A stretch of DNA of 64,000 nt. Source: Morinoia aosen. Lineage: Eukaryota > Arthropoda > Malacostraca > Amphipoda > Talitridae. The notes under the pieces were generated by a model. The model saw nothing but the letters and a program-made list of their open reading frames with translations. It did no database searches and had not been told where the DNA came from. Below are positions 37,269 to 46,458 of this stretch, piece after piece. Every line of letters starts with the position of its first letter. The stretch's first letter is position 1. The position numbers were made by a program, and so were the translations under genes. The stretch is taken from positions 65,408,201 through 65,472,200 of the forward strand of contig CM059562.1 of assembly GCA_030386875.1 (NCBI GenBank). Reading direction: 5' to 3'.

Positions 37269-37588
37269 ATATGGAACCTTTGTTAAGCCGAGAAATAGTA
37301 ATGCGAAAAATAGTGAATAGTGACTGTCTCTTGTCAGAGATTGCTGTTGCGAGAAAGAGCATGAGGCAATTAAAAAGTGTTGACGGCAGGAAAAAGAGTC
37401 CAGCGACGGCTGAGGCACGGTCAACGAGTACGAAGCAATTAATCGTTCATTGCAATCAGGCTGAAGTGCCTGGGAATTCACTTAATGTCATTTATGGCTT
37501 CCTTAAGAAACCAATTGCAGGAGAATACATGATTCTGAAAAGATGTCTTGATAATGGTGCTCTTATAGCAGACTCAATTGTTGAAATA
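37226..37588 (+). CDS. pol: Pol N-terminal linker (before the mariner insertion)
   Basis: The -1 frame after the second slippery site reads about 120 codons, basic in the middle, up to the codon ATA at 37586-37588. There the TA target of the mariner begins. Past the insertion the frame resumes at 38339 with NDDGVVPVMILNPS. The VPVMILNPSDETVYL stretch is typical of the segment between protease and reverse transcriptase in gypsy elements. This piece is therefore the cut-off front of pol. As it stands, translation would run into mariner sequence and stop at 37661. Confidence 0.7.
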
Positions 37589-38336
37589 CGAGGCCTGTCG
37601 AAAAAGTATCCGACCTTTGGCCAGAAAAAATACTTCAACAACCTGACGGGGTTGGGACCCTAATCCCCTTCAAAGTAGGCTCCTTGTGCTTCCACACACT
37701 TAGCCCACCGATCCTTCCACTGCCGGAAACACCTCTGGAAGTCTTCTTTTGGAATGGTGTTCAGCTCTGTCGTCGCGTTCCGCATTATCTCTTCTCTACT
37801 CTCAAAACGGGATCCTTTCAGTGGTGTCTTCAATTTTGGAAACAACCAGAAGTCGCAAGGAGCCAGGTCTGGAGAGTAGGGAGGTTGGCGAACGGTCGTA
37901 ATTCCATGTTTGGCCAAGAAATTGCGGATCAAATGGGATGAATGTGCGGGCGCGTTGTCGTGATGCAAGTGCCAGTTGTTCGCAGTCCACATGTCTGGTC
38001 TTTTGCGCCGAACTGCATCACGAAGTCGCCGGAGAACATCCTGATAGTACTCCTTTGTCACTGTTTGTCCTTCCGGTGCGTATTCGTGATGCACAATTCC
38101 ACGGACATCAAAGAAAACAGTCAGCATCGAAGGAGTCAAACAGGCAATGCGACGATGGAGCTGAACACCATTCTAAAAAAAAACTACCAGAGGTGTTTCC
38201 AGCAGTGGAAGGATCGGTGGGCTAAGTGTGTGCAAGCACAAGGGGCATACTTTGAAGGGGATTAGGGTCCCAACTCCGACAGGTATTCGAAATATTTTTT
38301 CTGGCCAAAGGTCGGATACTTTTTAGACAGGCCTCG
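37589..38336 (-). mobile_element. Palindromic mariner derivative inserted in pol
   Basis: 748 bp between TA duplications (37587-37588 and 38337-38338). Both ends read CGAGGCCTGTC inward, then AAAAAGTATCCGACCTTTGG. The inverted identity continues for about 193 bp (37589-37783 and 38144-38336), far beyond a normal mariner terminal repeat. Both arms encode the transposase C-terminus (DRWAKCV and QGAYFEGD) and its 3' end. The element is thus a fold-back chimera: the 5' half of a mariner has been replaced by an inverted second copy of its 3' end. It lacks a full transposase and is non-autonomous. Confidence 0.92.
37660..38139 (-). pseudogene. Mariner transposase C-terminal half (DD34D)
   Basis: 159 codons are open on the minus strand. 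Visible are MLTVFFDVRGIVH, the second catalytic aspartate in HHDNAPAHSS and the third in SPDLAPCDFWLF, 34 residues apart (mariner DD34D). The end is WAKCVEAQGAYFEGD. The N-terminal DNA-binding domain and the first catalytic aspartate are absent, because the inverted 3' end starts just upstream. It cannot be active alone. Confidence 0.9.
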
Positions 38337-38338
38337 TA

Positions 38339-41300
38339 AATGACGACGGTGTGGTACCGGTTATGATCCTAAATCCAAGTGATGAGACTGTGTATCTCGC
38401 TGAGAATTCGATGATATGTAATGTGGAATTCATAAAGGCTAATGATATTGAGAGTGAAGTATATGTAACAAATGTGGAAACAGCGCTCAGAGATGCAAGT
38501 GAGGTTGAAGTAAATTCTGTCGCTGGGTCAGATACGACGAAAGTTAAATCGACATGTGGTGGAAGGAATGCCATTGTCAATAGAAAACTTGCGTTGGATG
38601 CTGATACTCGTGGCAGAGGTGAAATTCTTGTTGATGACAAGGAGTTAGATTTCAATGCAGAAGTAAATGCAGGGTTAATAAGTGGAGAAATCAATGCAGA
38701 AGTAAATGCAGGTTTAATAAGTGGAGAGAATGGAGATCAGGAGTTACGACGTGACTTGACGGTAAATGATATTTCATGTAAGGAAGATGACGTGCAACTA
38801 CCCTTAGTTAAATTGTTAAATAAGTACCGTGATGTAGTAACTTTAGAAGGCGAAAAAATAGGTGTAACGAATATCTTGAAGCATCATATTCAGTTGAAAA
38901 CTGATGCGCCTGTATTAAATTTAGCTCCCTACCGCATACCTCATAAGTACCAAGAAGAGGTAATGAGAATAACTAACGATATGCTCGATCAGGGAATAAT
39001 AGAGGAGTCATCTTCTGATTTCAATTTCCCTGTCATTGTAGTTAAAAAGAAATCAGGAGATCTGCGTCCCGTGATAGATTTCCGTTCCTTGAATAAGGTT
39101 TTGATTAAACATTCTTACCCAATTCCCCGCATTGACGACATTTTATCGACGTTAGGTGGTAACACGTGGTTTTCTAACCTTGATCTTCGCTCGGCATTTC
39201 ATCAAATAGAGTTAGAACAAGAGAGTAGAAAATACACGGCATTTACCGTAAATTACCGTAAATATCATTTCTGCCGTGTACCATTCGGCCTTTCAACTTC
39301 TCCGGGAGTATTTCAAAGAGTTATGATTTCTGCTCTTGCACCCATTCTGGGTAAACTAGCTTTCGTCTTCCTAGACGATATACTGGTGTTTTCAAAAAAT
39401 AAAGATCAGCACTTGATTGATATAGAAATTGTGCTTAAGATGCTGCGATCCGGTAAATTATCCTTAAAACTTGAGAAATGCCATTTCTTTAAAAAAGAGC
39501 TCGAATATTTGGGCCATATTATTGCCGCCGACGGTATTAAGTGTAAATACTCACAGAAATTACAAGACTGCCGAGCGCCGAACAATGTGAAGGAACTACA
39601 ACAGTTTTTAGGTTTAGCAAATTATTTTCGAAATTTTTTACCCAACTTTGCAGAAGTAGCTTACCCCTTGTACAACCTTTTGAGAAAGAATGTTGTTTAT
39701 ACTTGGACAGACGAGTGTCAAAGAAGTTTTGATTTTATGAAGTCGTTACTAACTTCTGACACAGTTCTAAGACATCCTGACTATACTAAAGACTTTCATG
39801 TTTTTACTGACGCTTCCAATACAGGAATTGGTGCTGTACTAATGCAAGCGGATGATTCAGGCGACAAAATTCTAAGACCTATAGCTTATTTTAGTAAAAA
39901 TTTAAATTCGAGCCAGCGAAGATATTCTACTACCAAAAAAGAGTTCTTCGCAATTCATTCAGCTCTAAAACACTTTAAGTATTTAATAACTGGTTACCCC
40001 GTCCGGGTATACTCAGACCACAAACCTTTAGCGCCACTTTTTAATAAAAAACTTCCGGACGACACCAACATGGCGCGCTGGTGCCTAAATGTACATTCCT
40101 TTGATCCGGTTGTAAAATATCTACCTGGTAAAGAAAACGTTGTCGCAGATTATTTAAGCAGATTACCTGTTAATAACGAGAAGTTAAACCTTAAAGAACT
40201 AAATTCTTGTGATGATTTGGAAGTCGCATTTGAATCAGAAGTTTGTGTGGTGGAGACTCGAGCACAACACAAACACATGACAGGAAGCGAGGTAGTTGAC
40301 CTGCCTCCGACTCGAGACGATGCTGACAGTGCAGCAGACACAGACGCACGACCGGCGCTGATAAATTATGTACCGACAGAGTCTGAGATATCTTGGACGA
40401 TTAAGGAGTTTATCGACGAACAAAACAACGACGCATTTTGCATAGAAATTAAGAATGCTTTATTACATGACAATATTTCGACTATACCAGACTTGCAAAA
40501 ATTTTTAATTTTGAATGATATTCTTTATCGACGTAGAGAGATTGATAATCGACCGAGTACAATACTCACAGCAGTTGTACCAAATTCCTTAATGAGTAAG
40601 GCTATTCTGGCCATACACAGTCTATACCACACGGACTACAAGCACACTTTGTTTAAATTTAAGTTAAAATATTTTAATCAGTTAGAAAAAACTTTTGTGC
40701 GCAAATTTGTTCAAAATTGCGAGGTATGTAAAATTATTAAAGCAAGACCTTCAGTTCCAATTAAAATTTTGACAGCTCCGATTGCTAAAGAGCCTTTCGA
40801 GGTCGTTTCAATGGATCTTTTAGGGCCACTTAAAGTAACTGATAATGGGAATAAGTATATATTGGTAGTAATTGATTTGTTCTCAAGATTTTGTCGTTTA
40901 TATGCAATTTCAAATCGAAATACGGAAACAGTGATTTCTTGTTTAAGCAATTGTTTCTCACTTTTAGGTTATCCTAGGACGCTGATATCAGATAATGCTC
41001 TTGAGTTTAAATCAGTGGCACTCAAGCAGTTTGCAAAATTACATGCCATAGCAAAAAAGGAAGTTTTGGCTTACAGCCCTCATTCTAATGCAATTGTGGA
41101 GCGCAACAATAAAAAAATTACTAATCTTTTGAAATTATATGTCAATACACTTGTCCATGCAGAGTGGGACCAATTATTAGAAGTTGTAGAAAATGCCTTG
41201 AATAATTCTTTAAATTCTACTATTGGCGAAACACCAAGCTATGTAATGTTTAATCGCGATACGTGTGCTTACTACCAGTCCGAGAATTTTGATTCAGTCA

Positions 41301-41632
41301 TTTACAGCTTTGATGAAGAATTAGATTTAGTGAATATCAGAGCTAGAGAAGCCGTTCGAACCGTGGAAAATATTAGAAATTTAATTATTAACAACACAAC
41401 AGAGCGAAATCTCTATAGAACTCTTAAGCGTCGCAACAAGGATATTAGCGTGGGAGATCGAGTTCTTTTGAAAAATCATGGGAAAAAATTTAAATTAGAT
41501 CTAACATGGATAGGGCCTGCGGTAGTCCAAAAAGTGAAACGAAATTACGCTGACATTAAAATTGGATCTAAAATTATTAGAAGTAATCTTAATCATCTTT
41601 TACCACTCAAAAAGGTACAATCTGTGAGTTAA
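38339..41632 (+). CDS. pol: Pol polyprotein: reverse transcriptase, RNase H, integrase
   Basis: Numbered from the first Met at 38351 (1,093 residues). Reverse transcriptase lies at about 180-430, with the first aspartate in SNLDLRSAFHQIE (D278) and the active site VFLDDILVF (340-347). RNase H lies at about 480-605 (HVFTDASNTG at D487, E531, SDHKPL at D556, VVADYLSR at D600). The integrase zinc finger is H756, H760, C790, C793. The integrase catalytic core is D822 (SMDLLGP), D881 (ISDNALEF) and E917 (AIVERNN), with a basic C-terminal part after. The order RT-RNase H-integrase defines Ty3/gypsy. No stop or frameshift is present, so the copy was intact until the mariner split it from its front. 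A 13-residue tandem duplication lies at 101-126. Confidence 0.95.
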   Translation, partial: NDDGVVPVMILNPSDETVYLAENSMICNVEFIKANDIESEVYVTNVETALRDASEVEVNSVAGSDTTKVKSTCGGRNAIVNRKLALDADTRGRGEILVDDKELDFNAEVNAGLISGEINAEVNAGLISGENGDQELRRDLTVNDISCKEDDVQLPLVKLLNKYRDVVTLEGEKIGVTNILKHHIQLKTDAPVLNLAPYRIPHKYQEEVMRITNDMLDQGIIEESSSDFNFPVIVVKKKSGDLRPVIDFRSLNKVLIKHSYPIPRIDDILSTLGGNTWFSNLDLRSAFHQIELEQESRKYTAFTVNYRKYHFCRVPFGLSTSPGVFQRVMISALAPILGKLAFVFLDDILVFSKNKDQHLIDIEIVLKMLRSGKLSLKLEKCHFFKKELEYLGHIIAADGIKCKYSQKLQDCRAPNNVKELQQFLGLANYFRNFLPNFAEVAYPLYNLLRKNVVYTWTDECQRSFDFMKSLLTSDTVLRHPDYTKDFHVFTDASNTGIGAVLMQADDSGDKILRPIAYFSKNLNSSQRRYSTTKKEFFAIHSALKHFKYLITGYPVRVYSDHKPLAPLFNKKLPDDTNMARWCLNVHSFDPVVKYLPGKENVVADYLSRLPVNNEKLNLKELNSCDDLEVAFESEVCVVETRAQHKHMTGSEVVDLPPTRDDADSAADTDARPALINYVPTESEISWTIKEFIDEQNNDAFCIEIKNALLHDNISTIPDLQKFLILNDILYRRREIDNRPSTILTAVVPNSLMSKAILAIHSLYHTDYKHTLFKFKLKYFNQLEKTFVRKFVQNCEVCKIIKARPSVPIKILTAPIAKEPFEVVSMDLLGPLKVTDNGNKYILVVIDLFSRFCRLYAISNRNTETVISCLSNCFSLLGYPRTLISDNALEFKSVALKQFAKLHAIAKKEVLAYSPHSNAIVERNNKKITNLLKLYVNTLVHAEWDQLLEVVENALNNSLNSTIGETPSYVMFNRDTCAYYQSENFDSVIYSFDEELDLVNIRAREAVRTVENIRNLIINNTTERNLYRTLKRRNKDISVGDRVLLKNHGKKFKLDLTWIGPAVVQKVKRNYADIKIGSKIIRSNLNHLLPLKKVQSVS
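38650..38729 (+). repeat. 39-bp in-frame tandem duplication within pol
   Basis: NAEVNAGLISGE is read twice in a row in the acidic linker before reverse transcriptase. The two DNA copies differ at one or two bases, so the duplication is recent. It keeps the frame. Confidence 0.85.
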
Positions 41633-42364
41633 AAAGACGAATTCATTGGACTATATGACGTCCTAACTAATCGACGAGTAACGAATTACCCTTTTTATCG
41701 TTATTTACTCCGTTTTACCGTTTTTTTACCTTTTTACCGTTGTTTATCTTTTATCAATAATGTTAAGGAATATAATCATAATTTTAGAGGCATTTTTCGC
41801 TATATGCAAGATGTTTGCGTTCATATTAATCTCAGTAATCTATGCGTTGTACTTTTGTATGTTAGTCTTACTGTTGCTATGCTCAAGTAATGTGAGGTAA
41901 TGTTTAGGTATTTACCCCAGAGGAATTTGTACTGTCTCGTTTAGCTGTCGCTAAGACGTTTCATTAAATTTTTTTTTCAAATTCACACAGACATTCGTAT
42001 TGCTAAATTGACATTTTAATTCGTGAACGTTTGAGCAAGCGGCGAATTGAGTTCGCTGAGCTTGTAGATTTTGCTGCGAGATGCGCTGCTGCGATCTTGC
42101 TGAGCTATTTTTATCTGATCCGGAATGTCGCTGATCTAGAATGTCGATGATCCAGAATGTTCGACGATCAGCAAAATTTAAATTAAATTCATCAGGCAGG
42201 TGTCTTGTGACTAGAATCATTTTTTTGATACGGTCAGCGTTTATTTCTTTTATGCGAGACTATCGTGGTTGATTAAATGACTCTTGTCAGATAACGAAGA
42301 TTTGATACTAAATTATATGTTGTATTTATTTTATTTCATTTACCGGTCATGCTAATCTTTTTTG
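41633..42364 (+). other. Spacer between pol and the downstream small ORF
   Basis: About 730 bp, AT-rich, with no open frame of note on the plus strand. It ends in the pyrimidine-rich run of a splice acceptor. Short ACGTT- and GATCCAGAATGT-type words repeat around 42110-42170. Confidence 0.6.
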
Positions 42365-42379
42365 TATCCTTCCTTTCAG
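42365..42379 (+). promoter_or_regulatory. Predicted 3' splice acceptor for the downstream ORF
   Basis: A pyrimidine-rich tract ends TCCTTCCTTTCAG at 42379, 13 bases before the ATG at 42393. This matches the way env-like ORFs of gypsy elements are expressed from spliced RNA. The likely donor is GTAAGT at 28971. Confidence 0.6.
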
Positions 42380-42392
42380 GAGCGAGAGTTCG

Positions 42393-42683
42393 ATGGGAAA
42401 CGCCCAGTCCAACATAGACGTTGACACCCTGGTGGCGGCGTTATCAACGCACTCAACCACTATCAACGAACAGTGGATAAACGAAAATTCCACCATGGAG
42501 CTGTTACCCGATCGGGTCACCAATATCCTGATTATGGGCCTAGTCCTGATAACCATGGGCATGGGGACAATACTTTACCATGTAAAACAAGAGGTAAAGG
42601 TGCTTGCGCGGATGCAGCGGGAGGATTTTTCGAGAAGTCTCTCCAGAGGGAGGCCGCCACGCATCCTCCAACAGGAGCAGTAA
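42393..42683 (+). CDS. Small N-myristoylation-type single-pass membrane protein in env position
   Basis: 96 residues. It starts MGNAQS, a classic N-myristoylation signal (Gly2, Ser6). Residues 3-40 are polar and carry one N-glycosylation sequon (NST, 32-34). Residues 42-62 form one hydrophobic span with several glycines (NILIMGLVLITMGMGTILYH). The tail (63-96) is basic, with K65, K69, R73, R76, R81, R85, R87 and R90, and a proline turn (RGRPPR). There is no signal peptide and no resemblance to baculovirus-type env. The layout (acylated short N-terminus, single span, basic tail, about 100 aa) is that of fusion-associated small transmembrane proteins of reoviruses, though no sequence match is claimed. 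It could instead be a membrane anchor or viroporin-like accessory. A splice acceptor just upstream supports real expression. Confidence 0.7.
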   Translation: MGNAQSNIDVDTLVAALSTHSTTINEQWINENSTMELLPDRVTNILIMGLVLITMGMGTILYHVKQEVKVLARMQREDFSRSLSRGRPPRILQQEQ

Positions 42684-44449
42684 GGATTAACATTGCGCGC
42701 GATGTGGTAGTATTTAATTTACCTCACGTAAAGCGGGCAGGACGTCCCCGGGATGCAGGACGACAGAACCGTCCCTGCAACTCTGCGGGTGTGCGACGAG
42801 TTTAGATTGGAAAATTTACTGGAAATTTATTAATTGGAAAATTGATTCGAGAATTGGTTTGAAAATTTTGAAATATTGGCGCGCAGTGATTGCAGGATAT
42901 GCATGTCGCATGAAACACGCGATAAAATATGCGCGCAGTGTTCTATTTAATCTATTATTTAATCTATTTAACCCATGTTTTAACTTAAGTTTTTTTTACT
43001 ATTGACGCGTTAATCCCCAAGATTCTAATTAGTAATTTAATTTCGTTATTTATTTTGAGTTTCGAAGGTTGACATTTATAGTTTAAAATGGTTTGTTTCG
43101 TTTGCTCTATTAATTTTTTTTGAAGGTGCTATTTCCGATGTTTTGCGAGAAATTTAAAATGTATTGAATATGTGTTAAATTGCAACGATCGAATGCTAAT
43201 TGCGGTAATCCCTATATTTAATGATATAATTGGTGAATTGGTTTGAGTTGAATTAACATATGTTGACGGATAGGATGGCGTTTTATGGCGTTTTACTATT
43301 ATTAATATGAATGGCGTTTCAATATTTGATCCCTGCATCGTGCTACATGGCTGACGACGTGCAGAGAATTTATTGCACGGTAAGTCGATTGCTTTGCCTT
43401 CGCGTGTTCTCGTTGCTTTCGCTATTTTTTGCTTTTAGTTATTAAGTTTTTATGATGACATGCCTTAAATTTTGTGTCGAAGTCGTACTAAACGTTGTTT
43501 GAATCCTTCTCTTAGGGGTTGATTGAGGTAATATGTTAAGAGTTTGAACGGGTCTTGAAAAAAAAGGGGTTTTAACATTTTTAGTTGCGGTGTATTTTAA
43601 TTTTTGCGGTGTATTAAGTTTATTTTTAGTTTTCTAAAAAATTTTTGGCTTATTCCTTAAGCGGGTTTTTGGCGTTCTATTTATTTTGCCATGTGAATAA
43701 CCTAACTGATTCGGCAGGGGGTGAATTGGTAAAAAGCATTTTCTTATTTAGCATGCGTTTTACTGTGTTCTAGTTTTGGAGTTTTAGTTAGAGCCTTGGT
43801 TCTAGCTTTAGTTTTTGCGTTTTATTAATCAACGTGTTGTTGCGTTACCCTATAATCATTCTTGGTAATGCAACAGTTTTAGTTTCCGTAGTGTAGTAAC
43901 CGTAAATGTTTCCTTAACATTTCCTACGGTTTATTTTGTTCTTCGTTGGAGTTACTGACATTTTTTTTTCTTTCTCCTCCGCGTTCTAATTTTTAATGCG
44001 TTAAATGCGTTACCTATAGTCTAACTGCTTGCGTTATTCTATAATCTTTTTTGGTGATGTAATCGGTTCTTGTGTTTTTTAACTATGAGTTTAGTGATGT
44101 ATCGAAGTTTTTTTACGATAGGGTACGTATATATAATGTTCGCTCGAGTTACCCTCGTGATTGCTTGTTTTGCTTGAAACTATAATAAGGCTTGGCGTGA
44201 TAACAGTTGTTACTTTCTTTTGCTTTTGATAATATAAATTGCGATACGGTTAACGTAATTTAATGTACAACGGCTACGAGCGATTTCATAATAGTTCTTT
44301 TTCGTTTGGAATTGTCGTTTAATTTTTTTTTTCTCAAATAATTTATTGTCAATTCATGAATTGTACTTTCATTGATTGATTTATTTCTGCGAATTGTTGA
44401 ATTTCGTTTAAAAGTTTTATTATTTTTGTGTGGTGCTCTCTCAACATTC
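42684..44449 (+). other. T-rich 3' region of the gypsy element
   Basis: An alternative frame of 110 codons (42473-42805) overlaps the small membrane-protein ORF and runs 122 bases past its stop with an Arg-rich end. Nothing else supports it. Beyond it the region is T-rich and non-coding. A diverged direct repeat lies at about 43847-43885 and 44029-44067 (TTGCGTTA, CTATAATC, TTGGTRATG). The long 3' region may carry packaging or regulatory sequence. Confidence 0.6.
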
Positions 44450-44460
44450 GGGAGGGGGAG
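44450..44460 (+). other. Polypurine tract
   Basis: GGGAGGGGGAG ends four bases before the 3' LTR. It is the expected primer for plus-strand DNA synthesis. Confidence 0.8.
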
Positions 44461-44464
44461 CTAT

Positions 44465-44637
44465 ATGCGGCATCTCCGCACATGTTTATCTGTAGTAGCA
44501 CTTTCTGTATCTGGAGGACACCTATAAAGGGCCGCACTTATCGAGGCCGGGTGCTCAATCCATCAACATCTCGTCTTCTGTCAACACCTAGCTAAATAAG
44601 CTCCGTCAAGCTTCACAAGTGTTTCCCTGCCCGTACA
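44465..44637 (+). repeat. 3' LTR of the large gypsy element
   Basis: It matches the 5' LTR except for G at 44600, which turns the polyadenylation signal AATAAA into AATAAG. If the signal counts in the 3' LTR, transcript ends from this copy would be impaired. Confidence 0.95.
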
Positions 44638-44642
44638 AACTT

Positions 44643-44703
44643 GACTCTGATTAATTTGAACTTGACTTGGATTAAATTGAACTTGACTTAGATGAATTTG
44701 ATG
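44643..44703. repeat. 21-bp minisatellite array (right part)
   Basis: About three more units of the array seen at 27466-27943, with more changes at the far edge, as is usual at array ends. Confidence 0.9.
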
Positions 44704-46450
44704 TGAAAAAGGTATTGTTCCCTAACTTTTCAGTAGCTGGAAAGTTAAGGAAATCAATGTGTGTAATCGCTTGTCGAGTTTTTAATATCCAATTGTTCCC
44801 TGTAGACTTAGATTGCGGTTACTAGGGTATCTCCACGTTCATTCTCTACAAAATTGCATTCCTATATACGTAAAGCAGAAAATAATTTTTCGCTCTGATG
44901 TTGCGAGATGGGTAAATATCTTCAACTTAGTCGTGTGAGTTTACGCTATGAAGGAAAACGCTTGAAAATATTGTATTATTTACTAACTTGACTAAATAAT
45001 GAATAAGGAATGCCAACTAACGCCTTCTAATTATTGCAGAAGAATTTTGTTGTTAGTTATAAATTTGTGCTTGGTTCGTGAGAGAACTGGTACCAACTTA
45101 TAGTCATGGTTGACTGCTTATAATGTGCAGCTTAGTGAAAATATGATGTTTATTAATACTTTTTAAAAGTAAGTTTAAGTAATCTTATTCTAATTGCATC
45201 CTCAAAAATTCAATTTCTATATTTTTAAATACATTATCTGCAATGACCACTCGTCTTGTACTTATTCACCGATGGCAGCAAGTGGAATCAAAGTTCATTC
45301 CTAAGCATAACCCATCAACGGAAAGTGACGCATGCAAATGTATTCGAATTTCAGAAATGGCAGTTGCTGAATTTGCTGCCCAAATTGGAAGCTCATTACA
45401 GTCTACAGATGAGCACTGAGGAGTGTAATATTAGCTCCGAGGCCATGTATTTGTCACAGCTCCACAGGCCACCGTAAAGTGGCCCTAAAACGAGACCTGC
45501 GGTAAACATCAGGTCATTGACTCGGACGTTTCTCAGGTAGCTTACGTGAGACTTAAATGGTTAGCATTTAACCTATTCTCGAAGTTAATATGGAGTGAAG
45601 ATCAAAAGACTTCCTGGCTCTCTGAAAACAAAATTGAACAGGAATATTTGAACGATATATGAATAAATAGAACCTAAAAAGTGAATTTTAGTTGTATTAA
45701 AGTGTTAGCCCGATGTCAGAGTACAAGTATTTCAGTTAATTAACTAAAATTTAGAAATAGGAGAATTGACATAACTGTTTGCAGAAAAAAGTTTCGCATA
45801 AGACACAAACGAATTATGTAGTTTAAACATTGTCGAGACAAATATTTAAATCGGATCCATTCTCTTTACTTTCTGAAAACCATCTATGTTGGGGAGAATT
45901 TCTCGCACTTCATGATTTCACTTGCTTGCTTCTGAACAGCTTCGACTCCCTAATTTAGCATCACGTGAGAAAAAATTCATTCACTTAAGAGATCGATCCC
46001 ATTAAATGTTTCAGCACAAAATCCCTAGACGAAGTAGGACCTGAAATCCTAAATTTTTCATCAGTTTGCACACTATTATGGCTCCGATAGCTTAGCTGTG
46101 TAGCCTCTTTACACGTAGTTTGCTACAATGACTTGAGGCATCTCAATTGCAAAACGACATCATCGATATGTTCCTTTGGTAACCGCGGTTACATCACACA
46201 GCCAATTTATTTCTAAATCGATCCGAGTATGCCGGAAACCAATTCCCCACCCCATTTACTGCTCTTATGCACGCTTGGCCATTCAATTGAATACTGCGGC
46301 CTATATTACGACACTCCTACCTCCTCAAGGCCGCCCACAAGCTTGGCATTCAGTTTTGCACTTCTATCTACTGCGCGGTATGATCTGCCGAACCCTAAAA
46401 TAGCTTGTGCCGAGTTACAGAGGTTTTAGAAAATGGATGACCACCTAAAA
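44704..46450. other. Mostly non-coding flank
   Basis: A 58-codon frame at 45243-45419 lies in a less AT-rich patch, and an overlapping frame (45256-45477) begins TDGSKWNQS in its second half. Neither is recognised. Between 46176 and 46429 a GC-richer patch (CCCACCCC, GGCCGCC) gives overlapping short frames in two phases, which argues against coding. Confidence 0.35.
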
Positions 46451-46458
46451 ACATGAAT

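Larger units (their letters stand above)
27944..44637 (+). mobile_element. Ty3/gypsy-type LTR retrotransposon with two nested insertions
   Basis: The LTRs are 27944-28116 and 44465-44637, identical except for one base. A target duplication AACTT lies at 27939-27943 and 44638-44642, and joining the flanks restores the 21-bp minisatellite. The start could also be put one base earlier with a 4-bp duplication. The order inside is: primer-binding site, leader of about 1.3 kb, gag, protease frame, pol with RT, RNase H and integrase in that order (the gypsy order), a small membrane-protein ORF, a T-rich 3' region and a polypurine tract. Subtracting the nested LTR element with its target duplication (5,745 bp) and the mariner with its TA (750 bp) leaves 10,199 bp. 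Such a long body with LTRs of only 173 bp is unusual. Confidence 0.95.
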
